A stretch of 42,648 bases of DNA from a virus: the IMG/VR virus record IMGVR_UViG_3300034073_000587, positions 1-42,648 of that record. One strand, 5' to 3'. The translations under genes were made by a program, and so were the position numbers. Of this stretch, positions 23,127 to 30,004 are shown piece after piece. Numbering within the stretch: the first letter of the stretch is position 1; the number at the start of each line of letters is the position of its first letter. The notes under the pieces are model-generated. The model ran no database searches and was not told the DNA's origin. It worked only from the letters and a program-made list of their open reading frames with translations.

Positions 23127-23470
23127 AACCGGCATCAGCAAAGGCTAAAGGACGAACCTTCCAACAAGAAGTCCGTAAGGCCATTCTAGAGACCTTCCCT
23201 GACCTACAGCCCGACGATGTGAGGTCAACCAGCATGGGGGCACAAGGAGAGGACATCCAACTGTCCCCTGCTGCTAGGAAGGCTCTAGGTGGCATACAGA
23301 TCGAGTGCAAGAGGACCAAGAGTTTCAAGACTGTCTACGGCTGGCTAGATCAAGCCAAGACACATGGTAACTACAAGCCTGTTGTCTTTTTCCGTGCTGA
23401 TCGTCTAGAACCTCTTGTTGTCTTGCCTATGTCTGACTATCTTAACACACTGAAAGGAGACCTAAAATGA
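23123..23470 (+). CDS. PD-(D/E)XK endonuclease, Holliday junction resolvase-like
   Basis: The 115-aa protein has N-terminal KGRTFQQEVRKAI, then GEDIQLS (D44) and IQIECKRTKSF (E61-x-K63), a compact PD-(D/E)XK core, ending in a strand (KPVVFFRADR). The size and layout match phage Hjc/VRR-type endonucleases that resolve branched DNA before packaging. It is coupled to the exonuclease gene by ATGA. Whether it resolves junctions or nicks other substrates is unresolved. Confidence 0.75.
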   Translation: MKPASAKAKGRTFQQEVRKAILETFPDLQPDDVRSTSMGAQGEDIQLSPAARKALGGIQIECKRTKSFKTVYGWLDQAKTHGNYKPVVFFRADRLEPLVVLPMSDYLNTLKGDLK

Positions 23471-23718
23471 TCGTAATCTATGATGTGATGTATGGCCCTA
23501 TCTGGTGTGAGGAAGACCCTGATTGGGATATCGAAGAGGATGGTGAGGGCTTCTACCTTGTCTGCAAGATTTGGGATGAGGACAACAACCGCCTGACTGA
23601 TGAAGAGGTCATCTTCGATACACTGGATGAGGCCCTAGAAGTGGTTAACTTCTTCAAGGACAAGACCAAGCCTTTCCTGATCCTTGACGAAGATGAACTG
23701 GGGGAGACGTTCCATTGA
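23467..23718 (+). CDS. Hypothetical 83-aa acidic protein
   Basis: The product (MIVIYDVMYGPIWCEEDPDWDIEEDGEGFYLVCKIWDEDNNRLTDEEVIFDTLDEALEVVNFF) is very acidic, with alternating strands and a C-terminal helix. This could mimic nucleic acid or inhibit a host DNA-binding protein, but that is speculation. ATGA overlap with the endonuclease gene; its stop overlaps the TTG start of the next gene. Confidence 0.6.
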   Translation: MIVIYDVMYGPIWCEEDPDWDIEEDGEGFYLVCKIWDEDNNRLTDEEVIFDTLDEALEVVNFFKDKTKPFLILDEDELGETFH

Positions 23719-24494
23719 CAGGTAAGACAGCGATTGTCTGGACATGCGCTCACGCTGACCCTTCAGTGGGAAATGAGCGTTTCGATTGGCTGGCTCAGTT
23801 GATCGAAGATGTGAAACCGGACTATGTGGTGGACTTGGGGGATGGAGCCGACATGAAGTCCCTCAACACCTACGATACGCGCTATCCTCAGGCTGTTGTA
23901 TCACAATCCTACCAGAAAGACATCGAGTGCTACAATGAAGCGATGGACAGGCTCTGGGGCCGCTACAAAGTCACGAAGAAGAAGCGTCCGTTTCGTATTG
24001 GCTTTGAGGGCAATCACGAGAATCGGATCAAAAAAGCTATCGCGCATGATCCGAGGGTTGAAGGCTCTCGGTTCGGTATATCGTTTAGCCACCTCCAAAC
24101 GGACCATTGGTTCGACGAATACCACGAATACTCTAATTCCGCCCCCGCCATTGCTGACTACGATGGCGTTTCATATGCTCACTACTTCGGTGCTGGTAAC
24201 TACGGCTCTCCTGTCAGTGGCATTCATCACGCTTACACCCTACTACAAAACAGGAACCATTCTTCTACTTGTGGTCATAGCCATAAACGTAGTGTCTACT
24301 TCAAAGATACTGCTCACCCTCATAGTATTATCGGACTGGTGGCGGGCTGTTACAAAGGGGGATATGAGGCTTGGGCGGGGCAATCGAATCAAGATTGGTG
24401 GAAAGGCGTCGTCATCAAAAGGTGTATCGCCAATGGTGTCTACGAACCTCAATTTGTCTCGCTTGAGAGCCTTAGACGGGAATACGGACAATGA
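23715..24494 (+). CDS. Calcineurin-like metallophosphoesterase
   Basis: The 259-aa protein has the phosphoesterase blocks in order: C11-A-H13-A-D15 (normally D-x-H), G42-D43 (DLGDGADM), G-N100-H101-E102 (GFEGNHE), H171-H172 and G-H188-S-H190. The first metal ligand position has Cys instead of Asp, while D15 lies two residues further on. The enzyme could hydrolyse a phosphodiester or nucleotide. Phage versions include RNA/DNA end-processing phosphatases. It starts at TTG overlapping the previous stop, with a GGGGGAG site. Confidence 0.78.
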   Translation: MTGKTAIVWTCAHADPSVGNERFDWLAQLIEDVKPDYVVDLGDGADMKSLNTYDTRYPQAVVSQSYQKDIECYNEAMDRLWGRYKVTKKKRPFRIGFEGNHENRIKKAIAHDPRVEGSRFGISFSHLQTDHWFDEYHEYSNSAPAIADYDGVSYAHYFGAGNYGSPVSGIHHAYTLLQNRNHSSTCGHSHKRSVYFKDTAHPHSIIGLVAGCYKGGYEAWAGQSNQDWWKGVVIKRCIANGVYEPQFVSLESLRREYGQ

Positions 24495-25024
24495 GTAAAC
24501 GAACCAAAAAGTTCAAACGAATAGCAAGGGACTACTACCCCACACCCCCTAAAGCTGTAGAGCCTCTGGTTAGACATCTGCCAGAGGTTTTTACTTTCTG
24601 GGAACCTTGTGCTGGTGATGGCAGGCTGATCCACCATATCCAAGAGGCTAGGCCCCGATCAGAATGTGTCTTGGCTACAGATATCCACCCTCTGAACAGC
24701 AATATCGTAGCTGCTGATGCCTTGGACTTGTTTCCCCCTGCTCCTGACCTAATCATCACTAACCCACCTTGGTCAAGGATAATGCTTCATCCTCTGATCG
24801 ACCATCTTGCAGGGATCGCCCCCACTTGGTTGTTGTTCGATGCAGATTGGGCCTACACCAAACAATCCCTTTACTTCATGCAATTCCTGAAAGTCATTCA
24901 GGTTGTGGGTCGAGTAAAGTGGATCGAGGGGAGCAAGACCAGTGGACTAGACAATGCAGCATGGTATCTCTTCGATAAGAAGGATATGTGCGATTTACCT
25001 CGTGAGACCAAGTTCTATGCCTGA
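24491..25024 (+). CDS. DNA N6-adenine methyltransferase-like protein
   Basis: The 177-aa protein has DYYPTPPKAVEPLV followed by motif I EPCAGDGRL (38-46) and motif IV NPPW (91-94), diagnostic of amino-methyltransferases. A short C-terminal part (KWIEGSKTSGLDNAAWYLFDK) completes the catalytic core, without a separate target recognition domain. It could protect phage DNA from restriction or mark it for regulation. There is no adjacent restriction enzyme. ATGA couples it to the gene before. Confidence 0.8.
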   Translation: MSKRTKKFKRIARDYYPTPPKAVEPLVRHLPEVFTFWEPCAGDGRLIHHIQEARPRSECVLATDIHPLNSNIVAADALDLFPPAPDLIITNPPWSRIMLHPLIDHLAGIAPTWLLFDADWAYTKQSLYFMQFLKVIQVVGRVKWIEGSKTSGLDNAAWYLFDKKDMCDLPRETKFYA

Positions 25025-25160
25025 CATCGAAGAACTGCTAGACAAGTATGGGTTCCAATATATCTTGGACTTCTTCAACCTGACAGAAGAGCAAGTCCTT
25101 GAAGCCCTAGACGAGACTGGTTATATCGACCTTTCAACCTTGGAGGATGAGAATGGCTAA
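25017..25160 (+). CDS. Hypothetical 47-aa protein
   Basis: A short gene starts at 25017, overlapping the methylase stop in another frame (ATGCCTGA). The product ([42 protein letters not shown]) is acidic and helical, resembling a small helix-turn-helix-like module. The extended frame upstream (24954) is a shadow of the methylase. No family is recognised. Confidence 0.55.
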   Translation: MPDIEELLDKYGFQYILDFFNLTEEQVLEALDETGYIDLSTLEDENG

Positions 25161-25518
25161 GTGGACACTACCTGACCCTGAGACGATCCGAGAGGCATTC
25201 ATGGGCGATATGGATGTCTACCAAGCACAAGCTAAAAAGACTGCCATCTACCCTAAGAGCCAGAAGATCATCTATCCCACCTTGGGTTTGTGTGGTGAGG
25301 TTGGGGAAGTAGCTGAGAAAGTCAAGAAATCTATCCGTGATGGACATGACCTTGATGATCTGGCAGTAGCTAAGGAACTCGGTGATGTGCTTTGGTATGT
25401 AGCCAATCTCGCAGAAGACCTTGGCTATGACCTGTCTGAGATTGCTCAGATGAACTATGAGAAACTTAAATCCCGACAAGAACGCAACAAACTGCAAGGA
25501 AGCGGTGACGACCGATGA
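25153..25518 (+). CDS. MazG-like nucleoside triphosphate pyrophosphohydrolase
   Basis: The 121-aa protein carries the all-helical MazG core: [14 protein letters not shown] (E49, E52, E55) and ELGDVLWYV (E75, D78), the magnesium-binding ExxE and ExxD pairs. It hydrolyses NTPs/dNTPs and can lower host alarmone-related signals or supply precursors. The start at 25153 follows GGAGG at 6 nt; ATG 25147 is too close. It is coupled to the NrdJ gene by ATGA overlap, fitting a nucleotide supply operon. Confidence 0.82.
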   Translation: MAKWTLPDPETIREAFMGDMDVYQAQAKKTAIYPKSQKIIYPTLGLCGEVGEVAEKVKKSIRDGHDLDDLAVAKELGDVLWYVANLAEDLGYDLSEIAQMNYEKLKSRQERNKLQGSGDDR

Positions 25519-27419
25519 ACAACTATCTCCCCACAGACTATCAGTCCTTCATTGCCACATCGAGGTATGCTCGTTGGCTTGACAAAGAGGGACGGCGTGA
25601 GACTTGGCCTGAAACTGTTAGCCGGTTCACATCAAACATCGTTGCTAACAAAATCAGCGACAATTCTGTCATCAAAGAGATCGAAGAGGCTATCCTCAAT
25701 CTTGAGGTGATGCCCTCTATGCGAGCCATGATGACCGCTGGCCCTGCCTTGGAACGGGACAACACCGCAGGCTACAACTGCTCTTATCTGCCTGTGGATG
25801 ATCCTAAGTCCTTTGATGAGGCTATGTTCATCCTTCTCTGTGGGACTGGTGTAGGGTTCTCTGTTGAGCGCCAATACATCAACAATCTGCCTGAGGTGCC
25901 TGACGAACTCTTCGCTAGTGAAGATGTCATTGTCGTGCATGATAGCAAAGAGGGTTGGGCTAAGGCTCTGCGTAAGCTGATCGCCATGCTCTATGCAGGA
26001 GAGATTCCTACATGGGATGTGTCGAAAATTCGCCCTGCTGGTGCCAAACTCAAGACCTTCGGTGGTCGAGCCTCTGGCCCTGCTCCTCTAGAGGAATTGT
26101 TCAAATTCGTCATCGAGAAGTTCAAGAACGCCAAAGGTCGTAAACTCAACTCCATCGAGTGCCATGACATCATGTGCAAGATCGGTGAGGTTGTTGTTGT
26201 AGGCGGTGTTCGTCGTTCTGCCATGATCTCGCTCTCCAATCTTTCTGATGATCGGATGCGATATGCCAAGAGTGGAAATTGGTGGGAAGGGAACGGTCAA
26301 CGCGCATTGGCTAACAACTCTGTGGCCTACACTGAGAAACCTGACGCAGAGACCTTCATGCGTGAATGGCTTGCTCTGATCGAAAGCAAGAGTGGTGAGC
26401 GTGGTATCTTTTCTCGGCCTGCAAGCAAACGACAGGCGGCAAAGAATGGTCGTAGGAACCCTAACTTCGAGTTTGGGACTAACCCCTGTAGTGAGATCAT
26501 CCTTCGTCCCTATCAGTTCTGCAACCTTACCGAGGTCGTAGTGAGGGCCACAGACAGTCTTGCTGATCTAGAGCGTAAAGTCAAACTTGCTACCATCCTC
26601 GGGACTGTCCAATCCACTCTGACACACTTCCCCTATCTGCGTAAGATTTGGCAGAAGAACACTGAGGAAGAGCGTCTACTTGGTGTGTCGTTGACTGGTA
26701 TCATGGACAATCAACTTCTGACGACCAATAACTCAAAACTTGGAGAGACCCTTGAGCATCTACGTCAAATTGCTTGCAATACTAACGGGGAGTGGTCTGA
26801 CCGCCTTGGTATCCCTGCTAGCACTGCTATTACCTGCGTCAAGCCAAGTGGCACAGTTTCTCAACTTGTTGATAGCGCATCTGGTATTCACGCTCGTCAT
26901 TCAAGGTATTACATCAGGACGGTAAGGGGAGACAACAAAGACCCCCTGACGCAGTTTATGAAGGATCAAGGTATCCCGAATGAACCGGATGTAATGAAGC
27001 CTGATAGCACTACAGTGTTCAGTTTCCCTCAGAAATCTCCAGAGGGCGCTATCACTCGTAACGACATGAGTGCTATTGAGCAACTAGAGACTTGGCTGAT
27101 CTATCAGCGACACTGGTGTGAACACAAGCCTTCTATCACTGTTACTGTTCGTGACCATGAATGGGTGTCTGTGGGTGCGTTTGTGTATAACCACTTTGAT
27201 GAGATGTCTGGGGTGTCCTTCCTTCCCCATTCGGATCATACCTACAAGCAAGCACCTTATCAGGAGTGCAGCAAAAGTGACTATGAGATACTGTTGTCTG
27301 TAATGCCTGAGAAGATCGACTGGTCCAAACTATCGGACTATGAGAAAGAAGATACATCGAAAGGAACCAGCACCTTTGCTTGTGTTGGTGGAAGTTGTGA
27401 GATCGTGGACCTGACATGA
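25515..27419 (+). CDS. nrdJ: Class II (adenosylcobalamin-dependent) ribonucleotide reductase
   Basis: The monomeric 634-aa reductase makes deoxyribonucleotides. Redox Cys C89 (GYNCSY) pairs with C336, radical Cys C325 is in N323-P-C-S-E327, and C325 to C336 spans 11 residues as in the Lactobacillus leichmannii enzyme (C408, C419). The C-terminal C623-x4-C628 pair is the shuttle that re-reduces the active site. The cobalamin requirement means the host must make or import B12, which fits many marine alphaproteobacteria. The gene is shorter than the L. leichmannii form (739 aa). It is ATGA-coupled to MazG and to the next small gene. Confidence 0.9.
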   Translation: MNNYLPTDYQSFIATSRYARWLDKEGRRETWPETVSRFTSNIVANKISDNSVIKEIEEAILNLEVMPSMRAMMTAGPALERDNTAGYNCSYLPVDDPKSFDEAMFILLCGTGVGFSVERQYINNLPEVPDELFASEDVIVVHDSKEGWAKALRKLIAMLYAGEIPTWDVSKIRPAGAKLKTFGGRASGPAPLEELFKFVIEKFKNAKGRKLNSIECHDIMCKIGEVVVVGGVRRSAMISLSNLSDDRMRYAKSGNWWEGNGQRALANNSVAYTEKPDAETFMREWLALIESKSGERGIFSRPASKRQAAKNGRRNPNFEFGTNPCSEIILRPYQFCNLTEVVVRATDSLADLERKVKLATILGTVQSTLTHFPYLRKIWQKNTEEERLLGVSLTGIMDNQLLTTNNSKLGETLEHLRQIACNTNGEWSDRLGIPASTAITCVKPSGTVSQLVDSASGIHARHSRYYIRTVRGDNKDPLTQFMKDQGIPNEPDVMKPDSTTVFSFPQKSPEGAITRNDMSAIEQLETWLIYQRHWCEHKPSITVTVRDHEWVSVGAFVYNHFDEMSGVSFLPHSDHTYKQAPYQECSKSDYEILLSVMPEKIDWSKLSDYEKEDTSKGTSTFACVGGSCEIVDLT

Positions 27420-27559
27420 GTAAAGCTATCGGCACTATGACTTGGAAGCCCTCACCCAAGCATAAGAGGACTTCTCAGACCAACATCAAATCCTCACACA
27501 AGAGGTCTAGCACCAATAAGAAGGACACTCGAAAGATGTATCGTGGGCAAGGACGATGA
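27416..27559 (+). CDS. Hypothetical 47-aa very basic protein
   Basis: A short gene is coupled by ATGA to NrdJ and by ATGA to the PhoH gene. The product (TWKPSPKHKRTSQTNIKSSHKRSSTNKKDTRKMYRG) has about 14 Lys/Arg and 3 His and hardly any acidic residues, so it is likely disordered until it binds nucleic acid. Similar short basic peptides are seen next to phage nucleotide-metabolism genes. The role is unknown. Confidence 0.65.
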   Translation: MSKAIGTMTWKPSPKHKRTSQTNIKSSHKRSSTNKKDTRKMYRGQGR

Positions 27560-28263
27560 TCGAGGAGAAGCCTAAGAGGACTAGACGACAAACCAAATAC
27601 AAGGGGGCTGACGTAGAGGGTAAAGCCAGCGTTGTCTCCCTTGTCCCACTCAATGACCATCAGAGGCTCTATATTGACGCTATACGGACCTCTGACCAAG
27701 TGATCGTGTGTGGATACTCAGGAACAGGAAAGACCTACATAGCCGCTACAATCGCTGCCAACATGTATGCTATGAAGGAGATCGACAAGATCATCCTCAC
27801 AAGACCTAACGTCTCTGTAGGAAAAGACCTTGGCTATTTCCCCGGTGATCTGAACGAGAAGTTCACACCTTGGGCTGCTCCTGTTCTTGAGGTATTGGTG
27901 CAACAGTTGGGAAAAGGTGTAGTGGATACCGCCATCAAGAATGGAAATATCGAGATGGCACCACTATCTACTATGAGGGGACGGTCGTTCAAGGACAGCT
28001 TCATCATCTTGGATGAGGCTCAGAACACGACCATTCCTGAGATCAAGATGTTCCTGACAAGGATTGGTGAAGGGTCTAAGGTAGTCATCAATGGTGACAT
28101 CAAACAATCTGACATAAATCAACAGTCTGGTCTATCGAAGATCATCCACCTAGCCAAGAAGTATCACATGAACATCCCTGTGATAGAATTTGCTGTAGAA
28201 GATATCGTCCGCAGTGAAATCTGTAAACAGTGGATCATAGCTTTCGAAGGAGAAGGTCTGTGA
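27556..28263 (+). CDS. phoH: PhoH-like ATPase
   Basis: The 235-aa protein has a Lys/Arg-rich N-terminus, Walker A GYSGTGKT (53-60), Walker B IILDEAQN and the downstream motif GDIKQSD, matching the PhoH family of P-loop ATPases frequent in marine phages. Proposed roles are RNA metabolism or phosphate stress response; the exact activity is uncertain. It is coupled to its neighbours at both ends. Confidence 0.88.
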   Translation: MIEEKPKRTRRQTKYKGADVEGKASVVSLVPLNDHQRLYIDAIRTSDQVIVCGYSGTGKTYIAATIAANMYAMKEIDKIILTRPNVSVGKDLGYFPGDLNEKFTPWAAPVLEVLVQQLGKGVVDTAIKNGNIEMAPLSTMRGRSFKDSFIILDEAQNTTIPEIKMFLTRIGEGSKVVINGDIKQSDINQQSGLSKIIHLAKKYHMNIPVIEFAVEDIVRSEICKQWIIAFEGEGL

Positions 28264-28493
28264 CTGATATGGTGAATAGCCCTAGCCACTATTCTTCGGG
28301 CAATATCGAGTGTATCGAATATCTCAAGGATAACCTGTCTTGGCATGGCTACCTTGGATACCTTGAAGGTAACTGCAAGAAGTATCTGCATAGGTTTAGA
28401 CTAAAAAACAAACCTATCGAAGACCTCAAGAAAGCGCGTTGGTATCTTGATCGGTTGATCTTCGAGATCGAAACCGAGGGCAACGACAGCTAA
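28260..28493 (+). CDS. DUF3310-family protein
   Basis: The GTG start at 28260 follows AAGGAG at good spacing and overlaps the PhoH stop. The 77-aa product has the DUF3310 pattern: PSHYSSGNIECIEYL, followed by GYLEGNCKKYLHRFRLKNKPIEDLKKARWYLDRL. The family is common in phages and its role is not established. It is the last gene before the bidirectional terminator. Confidence 0.78.
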   Translation: MTDMVNSPSHYSSGNIECIEYLKDNLSWHGYLGYLEGNCKKYLHRFRLKNKPIEDLKKARWYLDRLIFEIETEGNDS

Positions 28494-28501
28494 AAAGAAA
28501 A

Positions 28502-28530
28502 CCCCCTTCAGGCATTCAACCTGAGGGGGG
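28502..28530. terminator. Bidirectional intrinsic terminator
   Basis: CCCCCTTCAGG and CCTGAGGGGG form an 11-bp stem with a short loop. TCTTTTTATT follows on the plus strand and TTTTCTTTTT on the minus strand. It separates the convergent early (plus) and late (minus) units. Confidence 0.92.
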
Positions 28531-28535
28531 TCTTT

Positions 28536-28766
28536 TTATTTGTGATCTTTGTAGATGTCTAGGATGTCTCGTTTGATTTCCTTGATGTCATCCCTGATCT
28601 CTTGCATAGCTTGTCGGTCTTCTTCCCTACGTTCTTCCCTAGCATGTATCTCTGCTTGGAGGAGTTGTAGTTGCTTTTGATTAGTCAAGACCGTCCTTAC
28701 GAGCCATGCCATTGCACTAAACACCGTTGCTATAACACCTGAAACAATGTAATCCAAGTAGTCCAT
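28536..28766 (-). CDS. Small membrane protein, holin candidate
   Basis: The 76-aa product has one N-terminal transmembrane segment (YIVSGVIATVFSAMAWLVRTVL), then a charged coiled coil (LQLLQAEIHAREERREEDRQAMQEIRDDIKEIKRDIL). The lysis cassette position and the single span with a charged tail fit small class III-like holins or pinholins. The family is not clear, and the protein could instead be an anchored accessory. Its start touches the stop of the o-spanin gene. Confidence 0.5.
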   Translation of the reverse strand: MDYLDYIVSGVIATVFSAMAWLVRTVLTNQKQLQLLQAEIHAREERREEDRQAMQEIRDDIKEIKRDILDIYKDHK

Positions 28767-28984
28767 TAGTCTTCCTCACAGCCTGCATCATAACCTACTA
28801 CAAGCCGCCTTCCTGTCGAGAGAGAACGCGGACCACCATCTACAATTAAAGCGTCTACATGGTCGCTTACCAAGGGCCTCAGTCCATCACAGACTGCACT
28901 ATTTTGCTTGAGAGGACTGACGCTGGCGCAACCACTCACGATCAGCATTAGAGATAGTGCTAGGAGGGATTTTGCGTATTGCAT
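28766..28984 (-). CDS. o-spanin candidate (Rz1-like outer membrane lipoprotein)
   Basis: The 72-aa product has a signal peptide (SLLALSLMLIV) and lipobox IVSGC, with Cys19 as the predicted acylation site. The mature part is short and has further Cys. Its start lies inside the end of the i-spanin gene in another frame, giving an 86-nt overlap typical of overlapped Rz/Rz1 pairs. It should span the periplasm with its partner to fuse the membranes at lysis. It is not Pro-rich, which is less usual for Rz1. Confidence 0.6.
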   Translation of the reverse strand: MQYAKSLLALSLMLIVSGCASVSPLKQNSAVCDGLRPLVSDHVDALIVDGGPRSLSTGRRLVVGYDAGCEED

Positions 28985-29153
28985 TGTCTATCCTCTTCGT
29001 TGTGTCTATGTAATTCTGTTGTTGCTCTATCGTCAAATCTCTTGTTGCTATATTTTTTCCATACTGGATCATTATGAAGGAAATCGAGATAACACCCAAA
29101 ACAGCCGCCACAATGAGCATCGGTTTTAATCCAACAAGTTTGAGTATCCACAT
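28899..29153 (-). CDS. i-spanin candidate (Rz-like)
   Basis: The 84-aa product has an N-terminal transmembrane segment (PMLIVAAVLGVISISFIMIQYG) followed by a coiled-coil-like periplasmic part (DLTIEQQQNYIDTTKRIDNAIRKI). It overlaps the lipoprotein gene by 86 nt and abuts the endolysin gene. Together these give endolysin, i-spanin, overlapped o-spanin, small membrane protein. The length is below lambda Rz (153 aa) but fits short spanins. Confidence 0.6.
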   Translation of the reverse strand: MWILKLVGLKPMLIVAAVLGVISISFIMIQYGKNIATRDLTIEQQQNYIDTTKRIDNAIRKIPPSTISNADREWLRQRQSSQAK

Positions 29154-29626
29154 TAGACCCTCCTACCAAGGCCAGAGAGACACATAGCTTTTTCTTCTTC
29201 CCTACGAGTGACTAGACCGGGAAGGGTAATGCCCCTAGCCTTTGTCCATCTTGGGAGTTCATTACAGGCCCCTACGAGATCATTTGCATTGGCCTTACGG
29301 GCAAGAGTAGAGCGACAGAAGCTACCCACTCCTACGTTGTAGGTGAACGACAGAAAGGCCCCATAGGTCAGGTCAGGAAGATCATCAGGGCGACGAAGAC
29401 ACTGCCTCATGCCCACCTCATGCTCTATGAGACTTTCCTTGAGCATGTCCTTACATTCAGCCTTGGTGTATCGATCTCCGAGTTTAACCCCTTTGGTCTC
29501 ACCAAAGCAGACAGTCGGAATGCCTACAGGGTCTAGGTAAGCCACTGTCCTGAGGCCCTCAAAGCCCCCTACAACGGAAACTAGGACAGCAGCTAGTATC
29601 GTGTTCTTTGCTACTCTACTTGCCAT
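29153..29626 (-). CDS. Endolysin, glycoside hydrolase family 24 (SAR type)
   Basis: The start at 29626 follows AGGAG at 6 nt; the frame continues to 29656 but that upstream ATG lacks a site. The 157-aa protein has a hydrophobic N-terminus without a cleavage site (TILAAVLVSVV), a signal-arrest-release segment. The GH24 catalytic triad E23-(8)-D32-(5)-T38 is exact. It cuts peptidoglycan between MurNAc and GlcNAc after release from the membrane. There are six Cys in the mature part. Confidence 0.85.
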   Translation of the reverse strand: MASRVAKNTILAAVLVSVVGGFEGLRTVAYLDPVGIPTVCFGETKGVKLGDRYTKAECKDMLKESLIEHEVGMRQCLRRPDDLPDLTYGAFLSFTYNVGVGSFCRSTLARKANANDLVGACNELPRWTKARGITLPGLVTRREEEKAMCLSGLGRRV

Positions 29627-29634
29627 GTCATCTC

Positions 29635-30003
29635 CTATTGTGGGGGCGTAGGCCATTGAGGATTACGAGGGTCTTCTGTCTTGGCAGGCAGATCACGGAG
29701 CGCTTGGCGATAGGTGGCCCATGCAGCGCGATCTACAGGGGCATCAGGCACTTGTGTCCAGTCGCAGGCAGATAGACGACGATTGCGCTCCCGACGCAAT
29801 TCCGGCCACGCCTCGGCGATCTCGGTCGCGTCGATTTCAGATTGCGTGAACGACACGACCTGACCATCGACATAGCGCGAGAAGCGGTCGTGATGGCCTT
29901 CCGCCCAATGCCCGCCTTCCGGGATCATCATCAGATCGAGGTCGCCGGATGTCGTGAAGGTTCCTGACCATGAGCCATCCGCGTGATAGATGGTGAACTG
30001 CAT
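29635..30003 (-). CDS. Tail fibre assembly chaperone-like protein
   Basis: The C-terminal half (RRERNRRLSACDWTQVPDAPVDRAAWATYRQALRDLPAK...PQWPTPPQ) matches the phage tail assembly chaperone-like domain (Phage_tail_APC type), with the RN-LxxxDW-Q-DAP...W-YR-LR-LP pattern. The N-terminal part is beta-rich. It is encoded directly downstream of the tail tip protein and probably helps fold its receptor-binding part. It is notably G+C-richer than the lysis genes next to it. Confidence 0.75.
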   Translation of the reverse strand: MQFTIYHADGSWSGTFTTSGDLDLMMIPEGGHWAEGHHDRFSRYVDGQVVSFTQSEIDATEIAEAWPELRRERNRRLSACDWTQVPDAPVDRAAWATYRQALRDLPAKTEDPRNPQWPTPPQ

Positions 30004-30004
30004 A

